This document shows, piece by piece, positions 1-7,178 of a stretch of DNA of 10,627 nt. Source of the stretch: Pavlovales sp. CCMP2436 (taxonomy: Eukaryota; Haptophyta; Pavlovophyceae; Pavlovales); contig MU631755.1 of NCBI GenBank assembly GCA_026770615.1, positions 114,493 to 125,119 of the forward strand. Direction: 5' to 3'. The position numbers and the translations under genes are program-made. Position 1 is the first letter of the stretch, and every line of letters begins with the position of its first letter. The notes under the pieces were generated by a model. It was not told the DNA's origin. It did not search any database and saw only the letters and a list, made by a program, of their open reading frames with translations.

Positions 1-575
1 GCAGCCACAGCACAGTGATGAGCGATGGCTCGATATAGCAACACGGATTGCTGACGCGACTATTTCGGTCGCTGCAACTGGATTGTGTTGCTATTCAGAG
101 GTCGTGGTCTTGAGTCGCTCAGCTTTTGAACTGATCGTCTCCATTCGTCTAAGATCTTGTAGTCTAATGTGAACCTGCCGCCCGTCGACTTCTCGACGAG
201 CACCGACTAGCGCTGCAAGGACTAGTCGAGAGAAGAAGTAGACCGGCGTATCCAACAATAGGGGTTCAAGCTGGCGTCTGACGGTCTTCTGACTGCCCCA
301 CAAGTTGCATCATCAGGCCCCGAAATTATTATTTATTTGCATACAGACCGACAGTCATCAGACGTAAGCGTTCGAAGCAGTATGTATGGGGTCAATATAT
401 TGTCAGTGGGCCATCTTGTCAGCTGCATGCGTTGTTGTGACTCGTGTACTACTGCGTTGCCAGTACATCATCAGATTCGAAGAATCACAGGCTATGTACA
501 TCCTTCACGCATCACTGTCCCTGTTCAAAAGCGTAATTATACCAGCCAGTTCGCATGTCAAGGGCATTCTAAATC
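1..575. other. Unassigned flank, no supported gene
   Basis: Composition is mixed, with an AT-richer patch near 320-350. A minus-strand frame from 309 is open to TAG 91-93 and reads LLLDTPVYFFSRLVLAALVG and QVHIRLQDLRRMETISSKAE. After the TAG the same frame continues to the window edge as NPVAATEIVASAIRVAISSH. It is somewhat protein-like but has no ATG, domain or boundary I can defend. Confidence 0.4.
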
Positions 576-743
576 TAAAGGTGCGCCCAGTCCGGCATTA
601 GACGCGGCATCAAGACTTGCGTGAAGCGCGGCGGTGGATGAGCCACGAAGCGTTGATGAGCCAGGCGCTTTACGGTCATCGCGCCACCGCGCGTGCGGCG
701 CGACGACGATGTTGGTGGTGGGGACGCTCGCTCTTTACGATGA

Positions 744-765
744 CCCCGCTCCTCGTCGAGCGGGG
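744..765. repeat. Perfect 8-bp stem hairpin
   Basis: CCCCGCTC (744-751) and GAGCGGGG (758-765) are exact reverse complements around a 6-nt loop CTCGTC. It lies inside the GC-rich coding-like block and may be structural or chance in GC-rich DNA. Confidence 0.5.
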
Positions 766-969
766 GGAGGTGACGCACGTGGCTGCCACGGAAAGCACGT
801 CGACCGACTTGAGCTCCTTCTGAAGGTCGCGGGGCAGCTCGGCAGCGCGCTGGTACGCCGCAGCGTCGCCGTGGCTCAGCGTCGCGGTGCAGCCGGTGAG
901 CAGGAGACCAAGACGGACGGCGACCTCGCGCTCAGCGCTCGTAGATCTCTGCGCGAATCTCTCTCCTTG

Positions 970-1014
970 AAGAGCTTGATGACTACGGCTGGGTGCCGTA
1001 AAAGAGCTTGATGA
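970..1014. repeat. 13-bp direct repeats flanking a small hairpin
   Basis: AAGAGCTTGATGA occurs at 970-982 and 1002-1014. Between the copies, TACGGC (984-989) and GCCGTA (995-1000) are exact reverse complements around TGGGT. The arrangement looks like a tiny insertion or a duplicated hairpin. It disrupts both overlapping frames of the surrounding block. Confidence 0.7.
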
Positions 1015-1370
1015 TTGGTGGCGGCTCAGGCCAACCCTTAGGCGCGAGGAGCAAGCGGCACGCCCGACCGGCCGGGGTGGGCTATGCAAACGGCTGGAGC
1101 AAGACGCGCGCGAGGAGGAAGCGGCTAACGGGGCCCAGGCTCGCGCGACGCCTTGTCCGCGCCCACTCAACGAGGAGCAAGACGCACACAAGGAGCGCGC
1201 GGCTCACCCCGCGCGGTTGAGGCTCACGTGCCCCGCCGTGGGCTGAGCCGCGACGACAAGCGCGAGCTCGAGGAAAGCCAGCATGCGTACGTCCGTCCTA
1301 GCTACCCGTTCAAATCTGCTGGCACGCCCAGCGCACGCCCAGGCACGCCGCGGCTTGCGCTCAATTTTTA

Positions 1371-1660
1371 AAACGCACTACATACGCTATTTGTGTAAAT
1401 TTCTACTTATACGTCCGCCCCCGAATGGTTCTGAAACCCGAACCCGAGCGTTGAAAACATTGGATCAGGGGAACTTTCCGAGCACACCGGATACCGTCCC
1501 CACCGCTGAGTCTGATCAACAAAACGCCATTCGACGCTGCTCGACTGATTTGCTGCTGACCGAACTCCTCTGCATCTCGAGCGCTCGAGCTGCCGCACGC
1601 CTGCGCACGCGACAATCCTGTAGCGCCATAACACAGACAACTATACTCCGACGGCCATTT
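1371..1660. other. Unassigned stretch, nothing recognised
   Basis: After a short AT-rich patch (about 1365-1410), open frames exist on both strands but none shows a domain, clear codon bias or sensible ends. CTCGAGCGCTCGAG at 1577-1590 is a 14-bp perfect palindrome, probably coincidental. Confidence 0.4.
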
Positions 1661-1709
1661 TCCCACAGTGTGATTCTTGCCCACAAGGGGCAAGAACCAC
1701 AAAGTGGGA
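1661..1709. repeat. 49-bp interrupted palindrome
   Basis: The inner arms TTCTTGCCC (1674-1682) and GGGCAAGAA (1688-1696) are perfect reverse complements with a 5-nt loop. The outer arms TCCCAC (1661-1666) and GTGGGA (1704-1709) are also perfect, with partly paired TGTG/CACA between. It could form a long hairpin in DNA or RNA. No gene is assigned here. Confidence 0.75.
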
Positions 1710-1734
1710 GGCTTTTGCTGGGGCCTGGTCTACC

Positions 1735-1754
1735 CCACCCCTTCGCTGGGGTGG
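1735..1754. repeat. 7-bp stem hairpin
   Basis: CCACCCC (1735-1741) and GGGGTGG (1748-1754) pair around TTCGCT. It lies 25 bases to the right of the 49-bp palindrome, and the two may form one structured end. It could act as a transcription terminator or an element end, but nothing proves either. Confidence 0.5.
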
Positions 1755-1839
1755 CCCTCGGGCTCAGTGGTTTTGGGTTTTGGTTCAGGGCATTTTCCTT
1801 CCCAATTGCGTATATGGCGCGCTTTCTTTTTATGCTGTT

Positions 1840-2592
1840 GGATGGATTCTTGGCTTGCTGGCTCCTGGTTGCGTTTGGATGAGCGCATCACGCGTTGAGG
1901 TATGGCCTCGTATTGTATGGTGGGTATGGCCGGTGCTGGTGGCAGTGGGGGGTTGGCTGGGGCCGACTTCTGTGGCTCGGCAGGATTGCCCTGGCTCGGT
2001 GTGCGCTTGCGGGGCGCGGCTAGGGTTGATTTTGGGCTCGCTGGCTCCTGTTTGGGTTTGGGGCGTTAGTCACTGGCGGCTTGGTGTACGGTTGCCTAGT
2101 TGGCATCGGGGGCCCTTTTGGACGCTGAGCGCGTCATGCGCGAGTTTGTGGCAGGTTTGTCCGGGCTCATTGGGCGGCGCATGGATGAGCTGGTACGGTG
2201 GCCTCGTATTCTATGGGTATGGCCGATGCTGGCGGCGCTAGAGGAGTGGCTGGAGGCGGCCTCTGCGGCGGGGCAAGCTTGGCCTGGCTCAATGCGCTTT
2301 TGCCTGGCGGGCTTGGTGTGGCCTCGTGTTGTGTAGCGGGTAGGGCCCTTGCTGGTGGCGTTGGAGGCATGTTTGGTGGTGTGGCCTCGTGTTGTGCAGC
2401 GGGTAGGGTCTGTGCTGGTGGCGTTGGGGGCATGTTTGATGTCGGGTTCTGCGGAGTGGCCGGGATGTCCGGGCCTCGCAAGCGCTTGTGTGGCTCTGCT
2501 CGTATGGCCTGGAGAGGTACCGTGGGTAGCGGGTAGGCGTAGTGCGGCGTTGTCCGCGCGGGCGGCGGGGGGGTGGGCGTTCGCTGCCGTTT
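1840..2592. repeat. G/T-rich degenerate repeat region beyond the LINE stop codon
   Basis: The motif GGCCTCGTATT or GGCCTCGTGTT followed by a Gly-codon-like GGTGCTGGTGGC recurs beginning near 1904, 2200, 2320 and 2383. The first two copies can be aligned loosely over about 110 bases. A second motif, GCTGGCTCCTG, appears near 1857 and 2039. On the LINE sense strand the region is C/A-rich and gives Pro/Thr/Ala-rich frames on both strands, typical of repeat shadow. It may be the element's 3' UTR or older flanking satellite DNA. No conserved protein is seen. Confidence 0.6.
2315..2440. repeat. 63-bp tandem duplication
   Basis: Two adjacent 63-bp units share GCCTCGTGTTGTG (2321 and 2384), AGCGGGTAGGG, GCTGGTGGCGTTGG and GGCATGTTTG. 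Aligning 2321-2375 with 2384-2438 gives 50 of 55 identical bases. These are the youngest-looking copies of the surrounding degenerate family. Confidence 0.85.
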
Positions 2593-3909
2593 TTACACCG
2601 CGGGTGTGGTTGCCCCCACCTGCGTCTCTTTCTTTTCTGCCCTCTCGGCCGCCTGTGCGGCCCACCAGGCCATCTTGAACTTTTTCGCGTCGTATATGGA
2701 GATCTTATCCTTGGTTGCCGCAGCGGATGCCTCGATTGCGGCTTCGCGCAGGTTATGCATCTCGAGGCTATGGTGTAGAAGCGTGAAGCTTAAAGCGCCG
2801 TGCTTTGGGGGGTCTCCCTCGCTGTCTTTCGCGAGCTCTTCCTTGATGCTCATACCGACCCGTCCGGTGTAGTAATCCGGCCTAGCGATCATGTGTGTTG
2901 CCACTCTTTTTGATTTTGGGATCCCCAGTCGTATTGCCAGCTCGGTGCAGGGTGCGTCGTGGAGACCTTGGCGGAGCTCAGCCGTTGACGGACACTCGTG
3001 GTACAGGTGGTGTTTGGTATCAGATGGACCGGGTGCCCTGCACAGGGGGCAGGAGGTGCTCATTTTCTCAGGCTTCCCGTATATTGTTATCTCAATTGAG
3101 GCCATCGGCGGTGTGGTAGTGTGGTCTTGGGCCCATTCCTCTGCCCACTCTGCGTTGTGGCGGTCTGACCCGAGGACTAATCTGGCCATGTGTTTGGTGT
3201 ACTTTTCCGGGTACCTTCGGCCCCTGCCGCTAGGTAGGCGCAGTGCCGCCGTGCTCTCTTTTGACCATATGGCTTCTACATTGGCCATCCGTCCTGTACC
3301 CGGTGCCTGTTTGACGGGGCCTCTCTGCTCCAGTCGGTTCCTTGTGGCCCTATCTATTACGGCGTATCGTGCCACTCGCTGGTCGGATGTGATGATGTCA
3401 CCGGTCGCTGTGGCCGCGATTGCCCATTTGTGGGCTGTGAGTGTGTTTGGGGTGGGCTGTACTGTGGCGGCTTGCCGGTGGACTGCCACTGCCTTTGACC
3501 CCCAGTCACTCAGTACGTTTTGTACGAGTTTTATGATGTCCCTGGGTTGTTGGTGTGGAGGCAGCTCATCCTGTAGTCTGTGCTGCCGGTCCGCTTTGGG
3601 GATGAAGAGCCGTGTGACTTTCCTGAGCGCGTCTGCTGTCACCACTCTGGCTTGTGAGGCGGCATCGTACCACACAGCCCCACGGTTGCTCAGGATTTTG
3701 GCGACGTCATCATCCGATTCGGTATGAGCCTTAGTGTAGGTCACGATTCTGATGCGTTCCGCTGCCTCGTCCCGTTGTTTGAGGGTTAGTAGGCGGTATA
3801 AGTGAGGGTTTGCGTCGTAGCTTGAGGGGTCCCGTAGCCCGTGTGGAGGGGGGCGGGGGTCACGGTTCCGTTCGTGCCAGGCGAGGCGTTTAACGCCTGT
3901 GTCGTGGTC
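2593..3909 (-). CDS. LINE C-terminal part: rest of RNase H plus CCHC zinc knuckle
   Basis: This frame continues the RT frame directly after the TAG at 3910-3912 and ends at TAA 2593-2595. The first codon after the TAG is Asp, followed by HDTGVKRLAW, which fits the third catalytic Asp of RNase H. Further on come KAHTES (His, codon in 3724-3726) and NRGAVWYDAAS (final Asp), completing the D-E-D-H-D set begun in the upstream frame. About 200 residues later CPLCRAPGPSDTKHHLYHEC (2992-3051) forms a C-x2-C-x10-H-x4-C knuckle like those at the C-terminus of many LINE proteins, thought to bind element RNA or target DNA. The tail is Lys/Ala-rich and ends in ATTPAV. A GTG at 3742-3744 is the first alternative initiator but would cut RNase H in half. 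The segment is best read as the C-terminus of one broken polyprotein. Confidence 0.86.
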   Translation of the reverse strand, partial: DHDTGVKRLAWHERNRDPRPPPHGLRDPSSYDANPHLYRLLTLKQRDEAAERIRIVTYTKAHTESDDDVAKILSNRGAVWYDAASQARVVTADALRKVTRLFIPKADRQHRLQDELPPHQQPRDIIKLVQNVLSDWGSKAVAVHRQAATVQPTPNTLTAHKWAIAATATGDIITSDQRVARYAVIDRATRNRLEQRGPVKQAPGTGRMANVEAIWSKESTAALRLPSGRGRRYPEKYTKHMARLVLGSDRHNAEWAEEWAQDHTTTPPMASIEITIYGKPEKMSTSCPLCRAPGPSDTKHHLYHECPSTAELRQGLHDAPCTELAIRLGIPKSKRVATHMIARPDYYTGRVGMSIKEELAKDSEGDPPKHGALSFTLLHHSLEMHNLREAAIEASAAATKDKISIYDAKKFKMAWWAAQAAERAEKKETQVGATTPAV

Positions 3910-6363
3910 CTATCCTATGTGTAAGAAAGGTTCGTGGGCCAGGGCCTGTAGGGCAAGTGTGACTGCATTGCATTCTGCGTTGACAACCGTTTGGTCTCCT
4001 GTGAAGGTGCAGGTTAGGATATGTGCCTCTGGGGTGGGTGCATCGTTGCTAGTTTGGCCTGAGGGAAGTGCGTAGAAGCATGCTGCGCCAGCTGCTCGCG
4101 CCGGTCCGCTTCCTTTGGGTTTGATAAATGAGCCGTCGACCCCAACGTGGTAGCTGCACAGTCGCGGTTTTTCTGCCGTCGGTGGTTGATGTCTAAGCGC
4201 GTGGATAAGTGTCGTGTGGCGCGTCCCGAACCTATAGCACATGGGTCCACCAATTGCCGATGTTAGTGCGGGCAGGATTGCCCTGAGGATATTGGTTTGC
4301 CTTTTGTGCGTGAGTTTCTTAAACACTGGCAGGTACTCTTCTGTGAATAGGGCCTCTGCCGCTGTCGCTACCGTTGCGGCATCCGGATTTGCTGTAAGGG
4401 CGTTACGAATTCGGATGAGCCTGTCCCGTATGTTGGTGCCGCCTGTTCGGAGTATATCCTCTTCGGCTTCACTTAATGCTTCTAGATCTTTGTCCATGTC
4501 ACTGGCAGTGGGGGGATTGCCGCTAATGCGCTGTTGTGCCATATTGAGTACGGTTCCGGCACTCATCGCCGCTAGGGAGGCCGCTGAGACCAGGGGTTTG
4601 GTACCCTGGCCTGGCCATAGAAGGGCGGGGGCAAGTTCGCCCATAAGTGTCGAGTGCAGGCATGCATAATTCTCGAATAAATTCCACGTCTCCTCTCCCG
4701 GGGGTGCCTCGTCTAGGCCTCTGATTGCACCTCTTGCCGTAGGCATGGTCCGTGCCTTGGCTTGTTGGGAGGCCCCGTTTTGTACGACGCTCAGTGCGTG
4801 TGCTGCTAGAGCATGTGTTGCGGATTCCTCAGGGGAGTTCAGCAAGCGCAGCATGGTGGTCACTTTTTCGCCCGCGTTTTGTGCGCGTGGGTCGATCATT
4901 CCTAGGCCGTCGCGTTCTGGCGGGCCACACAGGCGCTCTCGTGCTACGTGGGTCCCTAGTGTGCATCGGAGGCGTGTAGCCTCGACTATGGCTGTGAGCA
5001 TCGTGTTTAGGAATGCCTCTGATAGGTCTGATGCCCCCATATAGTATGACAGTATTGATGCTGCGTCGTGTTGAGAGAGCTTGGCAACCCAGAGGGTTTG
5101 GCAAGCCCCCTTGTTCGAGGCGATATGAACTTTCCCCATGGCTTGTGCTAGTTTGATCCGGAGCTTGCGTTCCTGGGCCTCCCATTTGCCATTGATGGGG
5201 AGGAGGTGTCCCAGGTACTCAAACGTTTTGTCGTGTGGTGTCTGGGGGACCTCAGTGTATAAGGCGCCTATTTCCCTTGACGGCAGGCAGATGCAAGTTT
5301 TCTGAATGGGGTTGCCTCGGTCGTCGCTGACTGTCTCTATTGGTGGATTGGGCCCCCAATTTGTTTGCAGCCAGGGTAGAATTGAGGTGTGGTAGCATTT
5401 TTTGGCGATGAATTCCATCTTGTACGCCGCGAGGAAGCGGTCTGCTATCCCTATCATGGCCTGGGCTGCACACGCGTTCTCTGCAAAGAGTGCTAGATCG
5501 TCCATGTACGCTTGGTATTTTAGTGGGGTGCACAGTTTCCTGTGGGTGTGGCCTGGTGGCAGGGTCGGTTGGTAGCCGCCAGGATGCTTGACCAGCTGTC
5601 GGTGGAGCATATTCATAAATAAGCAGTAGGTGATCGGGCTCAGGGGGCAGCCTTGCTTGCACCCCATTGTGGTATAGACAGGGTCCTTTGATCTTCCGTA
5701 TTGTGTTCGCACGGTGGCCCCGGTGCATGTTTTGAGCATGCGTACTCGTCGTATAGTCTCGGCTGGGTAGCCGTGGAGTTCCATGGCTTCCCACAGTGCG
5801 TAGCGTGGGACGGCGTCAAAAGCTTTTTGAATATCGCACGTTATGATGTGTAGTTCTCTTCCTGCCGCCGTGGCCTCCGCTATGGCCGCAGCCATCACCG
5901 CTACGTGATCCGCCGCTTTGCCGTTCTTTCTGGCCGCGAGCTGTTGTTCCGATAGGAGTTCCATCCGACCCGCAGCGCCTAGTAGTTGGCCCGCGATGAA
6001 TGTTGCGGGGAGCTTATAAATGACGCTCTGGAGGGCGAGGCCCCTATAGTTTGACAGTTTGGAGGGGTCACCTTTCTTGTAGAAGTAGACAATTTCCGAC
6101 GCGCCTAGTTGGGTTGGCAGGTTCTTTTCTTTAAGCGTGGTATTCAGAACGTTTGTGAGAAGGGTGTGTAGTTCGCCTTCCGTGTCGGCTTGGAGCAGTA
6201 ATTTTAGAGCTAGATATTGGACCCCATCCATCCCTGGTGCACTGCGTGCCTTACTGGCAATAATTAGGCGGACGAGGTCATTTACAGTAGCAAGTGCTTC
6301 GGCGTTTGTTTTTTCCGTTGGCGTCCAGCGTGATGTCAAGTTATGCCATTGATTTATGTCCTG
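3910..6363 (-). CDS. LINE reverse transcriptase with thumb/connector and N-terminal half of RNase H
   Basis: This open frame runs from just after a TGA (6364-6366) to a TAG (3910-3912). It has no convincing start of its own, because the first usable codon near 6339 is TTG, so it is an internal part of a polyprotein. Numbering residues from 6339, the RT motifs are: PGMDGV at 35-40; YFYKKGDPSKLSNYRG at 85-100; LSEQQLAARKNGKAADH at 129-145; motif A CDIQKAFD at 168-175 with Asp169; motif B KQGCPLSP at 228-235; motif C YMDD at 278-281. All three catalytic Asp residues are present. A thumb-like FEYLGHLL lies at 373-380 and a connector with GLGMIDP at 478-484. The last 80 residues begin RNase H, with VGVDGS (Asp735) and NAECNA (Glu789). 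The enzyme would copy element RNA at a nicked target in the nucleus. RT identity is very sure; whether it is expressed is doubtful because of the stops on both sides. Confidence 0.95.
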   Translation of the reverse strand, partial: QDINQWHNLTSRWTPTEKTNAEALATVNDLVRLIIASKARSAPGMDGVQYLALKLLLQADTEGELHTLLTNVLNTTLKEKNLPTQLGASEIVYFYKKGDPSKLSNYRGLALQSVIYKLPATFIAGQLLGAAGRMELLSEQQLAARKNGKAADHVAVMAAAIAEATAAGRELHIITCDIQKAFDAVPRYALWEAMELHGYPAETIRRVRMLKTCTGATVRTQYGRSKDPVYTTMGCKQGCPLSPITYCLFMNMLHRQLVKHPGGYQPTLPPGHTHRKLCTPLKYQAYMDDLALFAENACAAQAMIGIADRFLAAYKMEFIAKKCYHTSILPWLQTNWGPNPPIETVSDDRGNPIQKTCICLPSREIGALYTEVPQTPHDKTFEYLGHLLPINGKWEAQERKLRIKLAQAMGKVHIASNKGACQTLWVAKLSQHDAASILSYYMGASDLSEAFLNTMLTAIVEATRLRCTLGTHVARERLCGPPERDGLGMIDPRAQNAGEKVTTMLRLLNSPEESATHALAAHALSVVQNGASQQAKARTMPTARGAIRGLDEAPPGEETWNLFENYACLHSTLMGELAPALLWPGQGTKPLVSAASLAAMSAGTVLNMAQQRISGNPPTASDMDKDLEALSEAEEDILRTGGTNIRDRLIRIRNALTANPDAATVATAAEALFTEEYLPVFKKLTHKRQTNILRAILPALTSAIGGPMCYRFGTRHTTLIHALRHQPPTAEKPRLCSYHVGVDGSFIKPKGSGPARAAGAACFYALPSGQTSNDAPTPEAHILTCTFTGDQTVVNAECNAVTLALQALAHEPFLHIG

Positions 6364-6873
6364 TCATGGCATGCCCGTGGGAGGGGTGGGGGGAGTGGTG
6401 CCCAGCAGGGTCCAAGTATAATCCGTGGCGATGGCGGTGACTTCAGATGGTTTTGTTGTCACTTTCCCGGTTGTCTGGTGTCTCAGCATGTGAACCCCCT
6501 GTTGCATGGGCCGGGGATAGAGGAGCCTCCTCGCGTTGTTCGTGGTGGCCCGGAACAGGCCCGTGGTAATTGCCTTCTGGAGTCTGTCGTCCGCTGCTTT
6601 GTTGGCTATTATTTGAGCTGCCTCCTTTTTGGCGCAGCATATTGCCATGTGCTTCCTGAGTTCGGTGGCGTAGAGCTGTAGTTTTGGGACGGGCAGAGTC
6701 CTGAGGGTTGCTACTGTGGGCCGGGAGGGTTCCCGTGCAGTCCGGTCGCTGTTATTCGGAGCTACTCCGGGGTGCTGGGGTAAGGTCTCCTGCCATTTAT
6801 CGGCAATTTTGCAAAACTCGCGCATATAGCCCACCATTTTTGTTGTTGTTAAGTTGTCCAGGCCCCACCATCC
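6364..6873 (-). pseudogene. LINE linker between endonuclease and RT
   Basis: This segment lies between TAA 6874-6876 and TGA 6364-6366 and shares the RT frame. The first ATG is at 6835-6837, preceded in frame by GWWGLDNLTTTK. The protein has charged helical stretches (MREFCKIADKW; AKKEAAQIIANKAADDRLQKAI) and then NNARRLLYPRP and TTGKVTTKPSEVTAIATDYTW. That pattern of a basic region, a short glycine-containing turn and a conserved acidic/aromatic stretch is commonly seen just before the RT domain of LINEs. The frame then meets TGA and continues as QDINQWHNLTSRW into the RT segment. There is no sign that it is an independent gene. Its sense is supported by its frame, its position and a composition like the flanking RT; no catalytic domain is expected here. 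Confidence 0.7.
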
Positions 6874-7178
6874 TTATGAGTGCCCTTGCCCGTGTTCTTT
6901 ATTCTTGATGTATATCACTACTTCTGTTATTATTAGCGCTTTTTTATACCAGAATTCCATCTGTGCGTGTGGGCCTGCATCTGGGGCCCATGATATTTTC
7001 CTGCATGGCCGGCCTGGTTTTGGTTCTTTGCGAAGTCTTGCAGGATCGGGTTGGCCTACGGCATCTTGGACCGCCCGGACTGTGAGGTCTATTAGTTGTT
7101 CTAGTGTCGCCTGTATAAATTGCGCGAGCATGCTTGCCATTCGTGAGGGGTTGACGAGTCCGTAAAGACCTCTTTTTC
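6874..7178 (-). pseudogene. LINE linker, region just after the endonuclease
   Basis: This frame is the same as the RT frame. It overlaps the end of the endonuclease frame and closes at TAA 6874-6876. It reads YGLVNPSRMASMLAQFIQAT, then a helical stretch and QDAVGQPDPARL, which is protein-like, whereas the endonuclease frame in the same place degenerates to a short tail ending at TAG 7101-7103. The switch point that gives the most sensible reading is the A5 run at 7173-7177 (T5 on the plus strand), where one extra A would join the endonuclease helix to this segment. After the TAA the same frame goes on as GWWGLDN into the next linker piece. It is interpreted as one polyprotein broken by a frameshift and a nonsense codon. 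No domain is recognised. Confidence 0.55.

Larger units (their letters stand above)
576..1370. other. GC-rich coding-like block with overlapping open frames on both strands
   Basis: On the minus strand, 925-760 reads REVAVRLGLLLTGCTATLSH, GDAAAYQRAAELPRDLQKEL and KSVDVLSVAATC, with mostly G/C third positions. The frame stays open from 1191 to its stop at 676. On the plus strand, 634-1011 is open too and reads HVDRLELLLKVAGQLGSALV before a TGA. Further right on plus, motifs such as NEEQDAHKERAA and GLSRDDKRELEESQHAY appear in different frames. The two strands share their middle codon positions and I cannot decide which, if either, is real. The block may be an intron-split or decayed host gene. 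No domain is recognised. Confidence 0.35.

Noticed and set aside
840..925. Bacterial lipoprotein signal (LLLTGC) in the GC-rich block
   Set aside because: The motif is internal to the frame, not near an N-terminus, and the window is eukaryotic by its LINE and repeats.
2096..2665. Pro/Thr/Ala-rich minus-strand frame after the LINE stop, suggesting a second protein
   Set aside because: It is a product of the degenerate C/A-rich repeats. It is repetitive, has no domain, and overlaps the end of the real frame in another register.
2891..3727. Long plus-strand open frame (278 codons)
   Set aside because: It is antisense to the RNase H/zinc-knuckle segment, whose motifs are clear. Its protein is Ser/Ala/Cys-rich without any domain.
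4241..5044. Plus-strand open frames opposite the RT/connector
   Set aside because: They are shadows of the minus-strand RT frame, which carries recognisable motifs.
6835..6860. T/GTT-rich run as a LINE poly(A) tail or second element boundary
   Set aside because: It lies inside a continuous protein-like frame (LTTTK) with coding sequence on both sides.
3910..6876. Stop-codon reassignment, as in some ciliates or dinoflagellates
   Set aside because: Each stop type appears just once in a long coding region, and other frames end normally; reassigned codons should be frequent.
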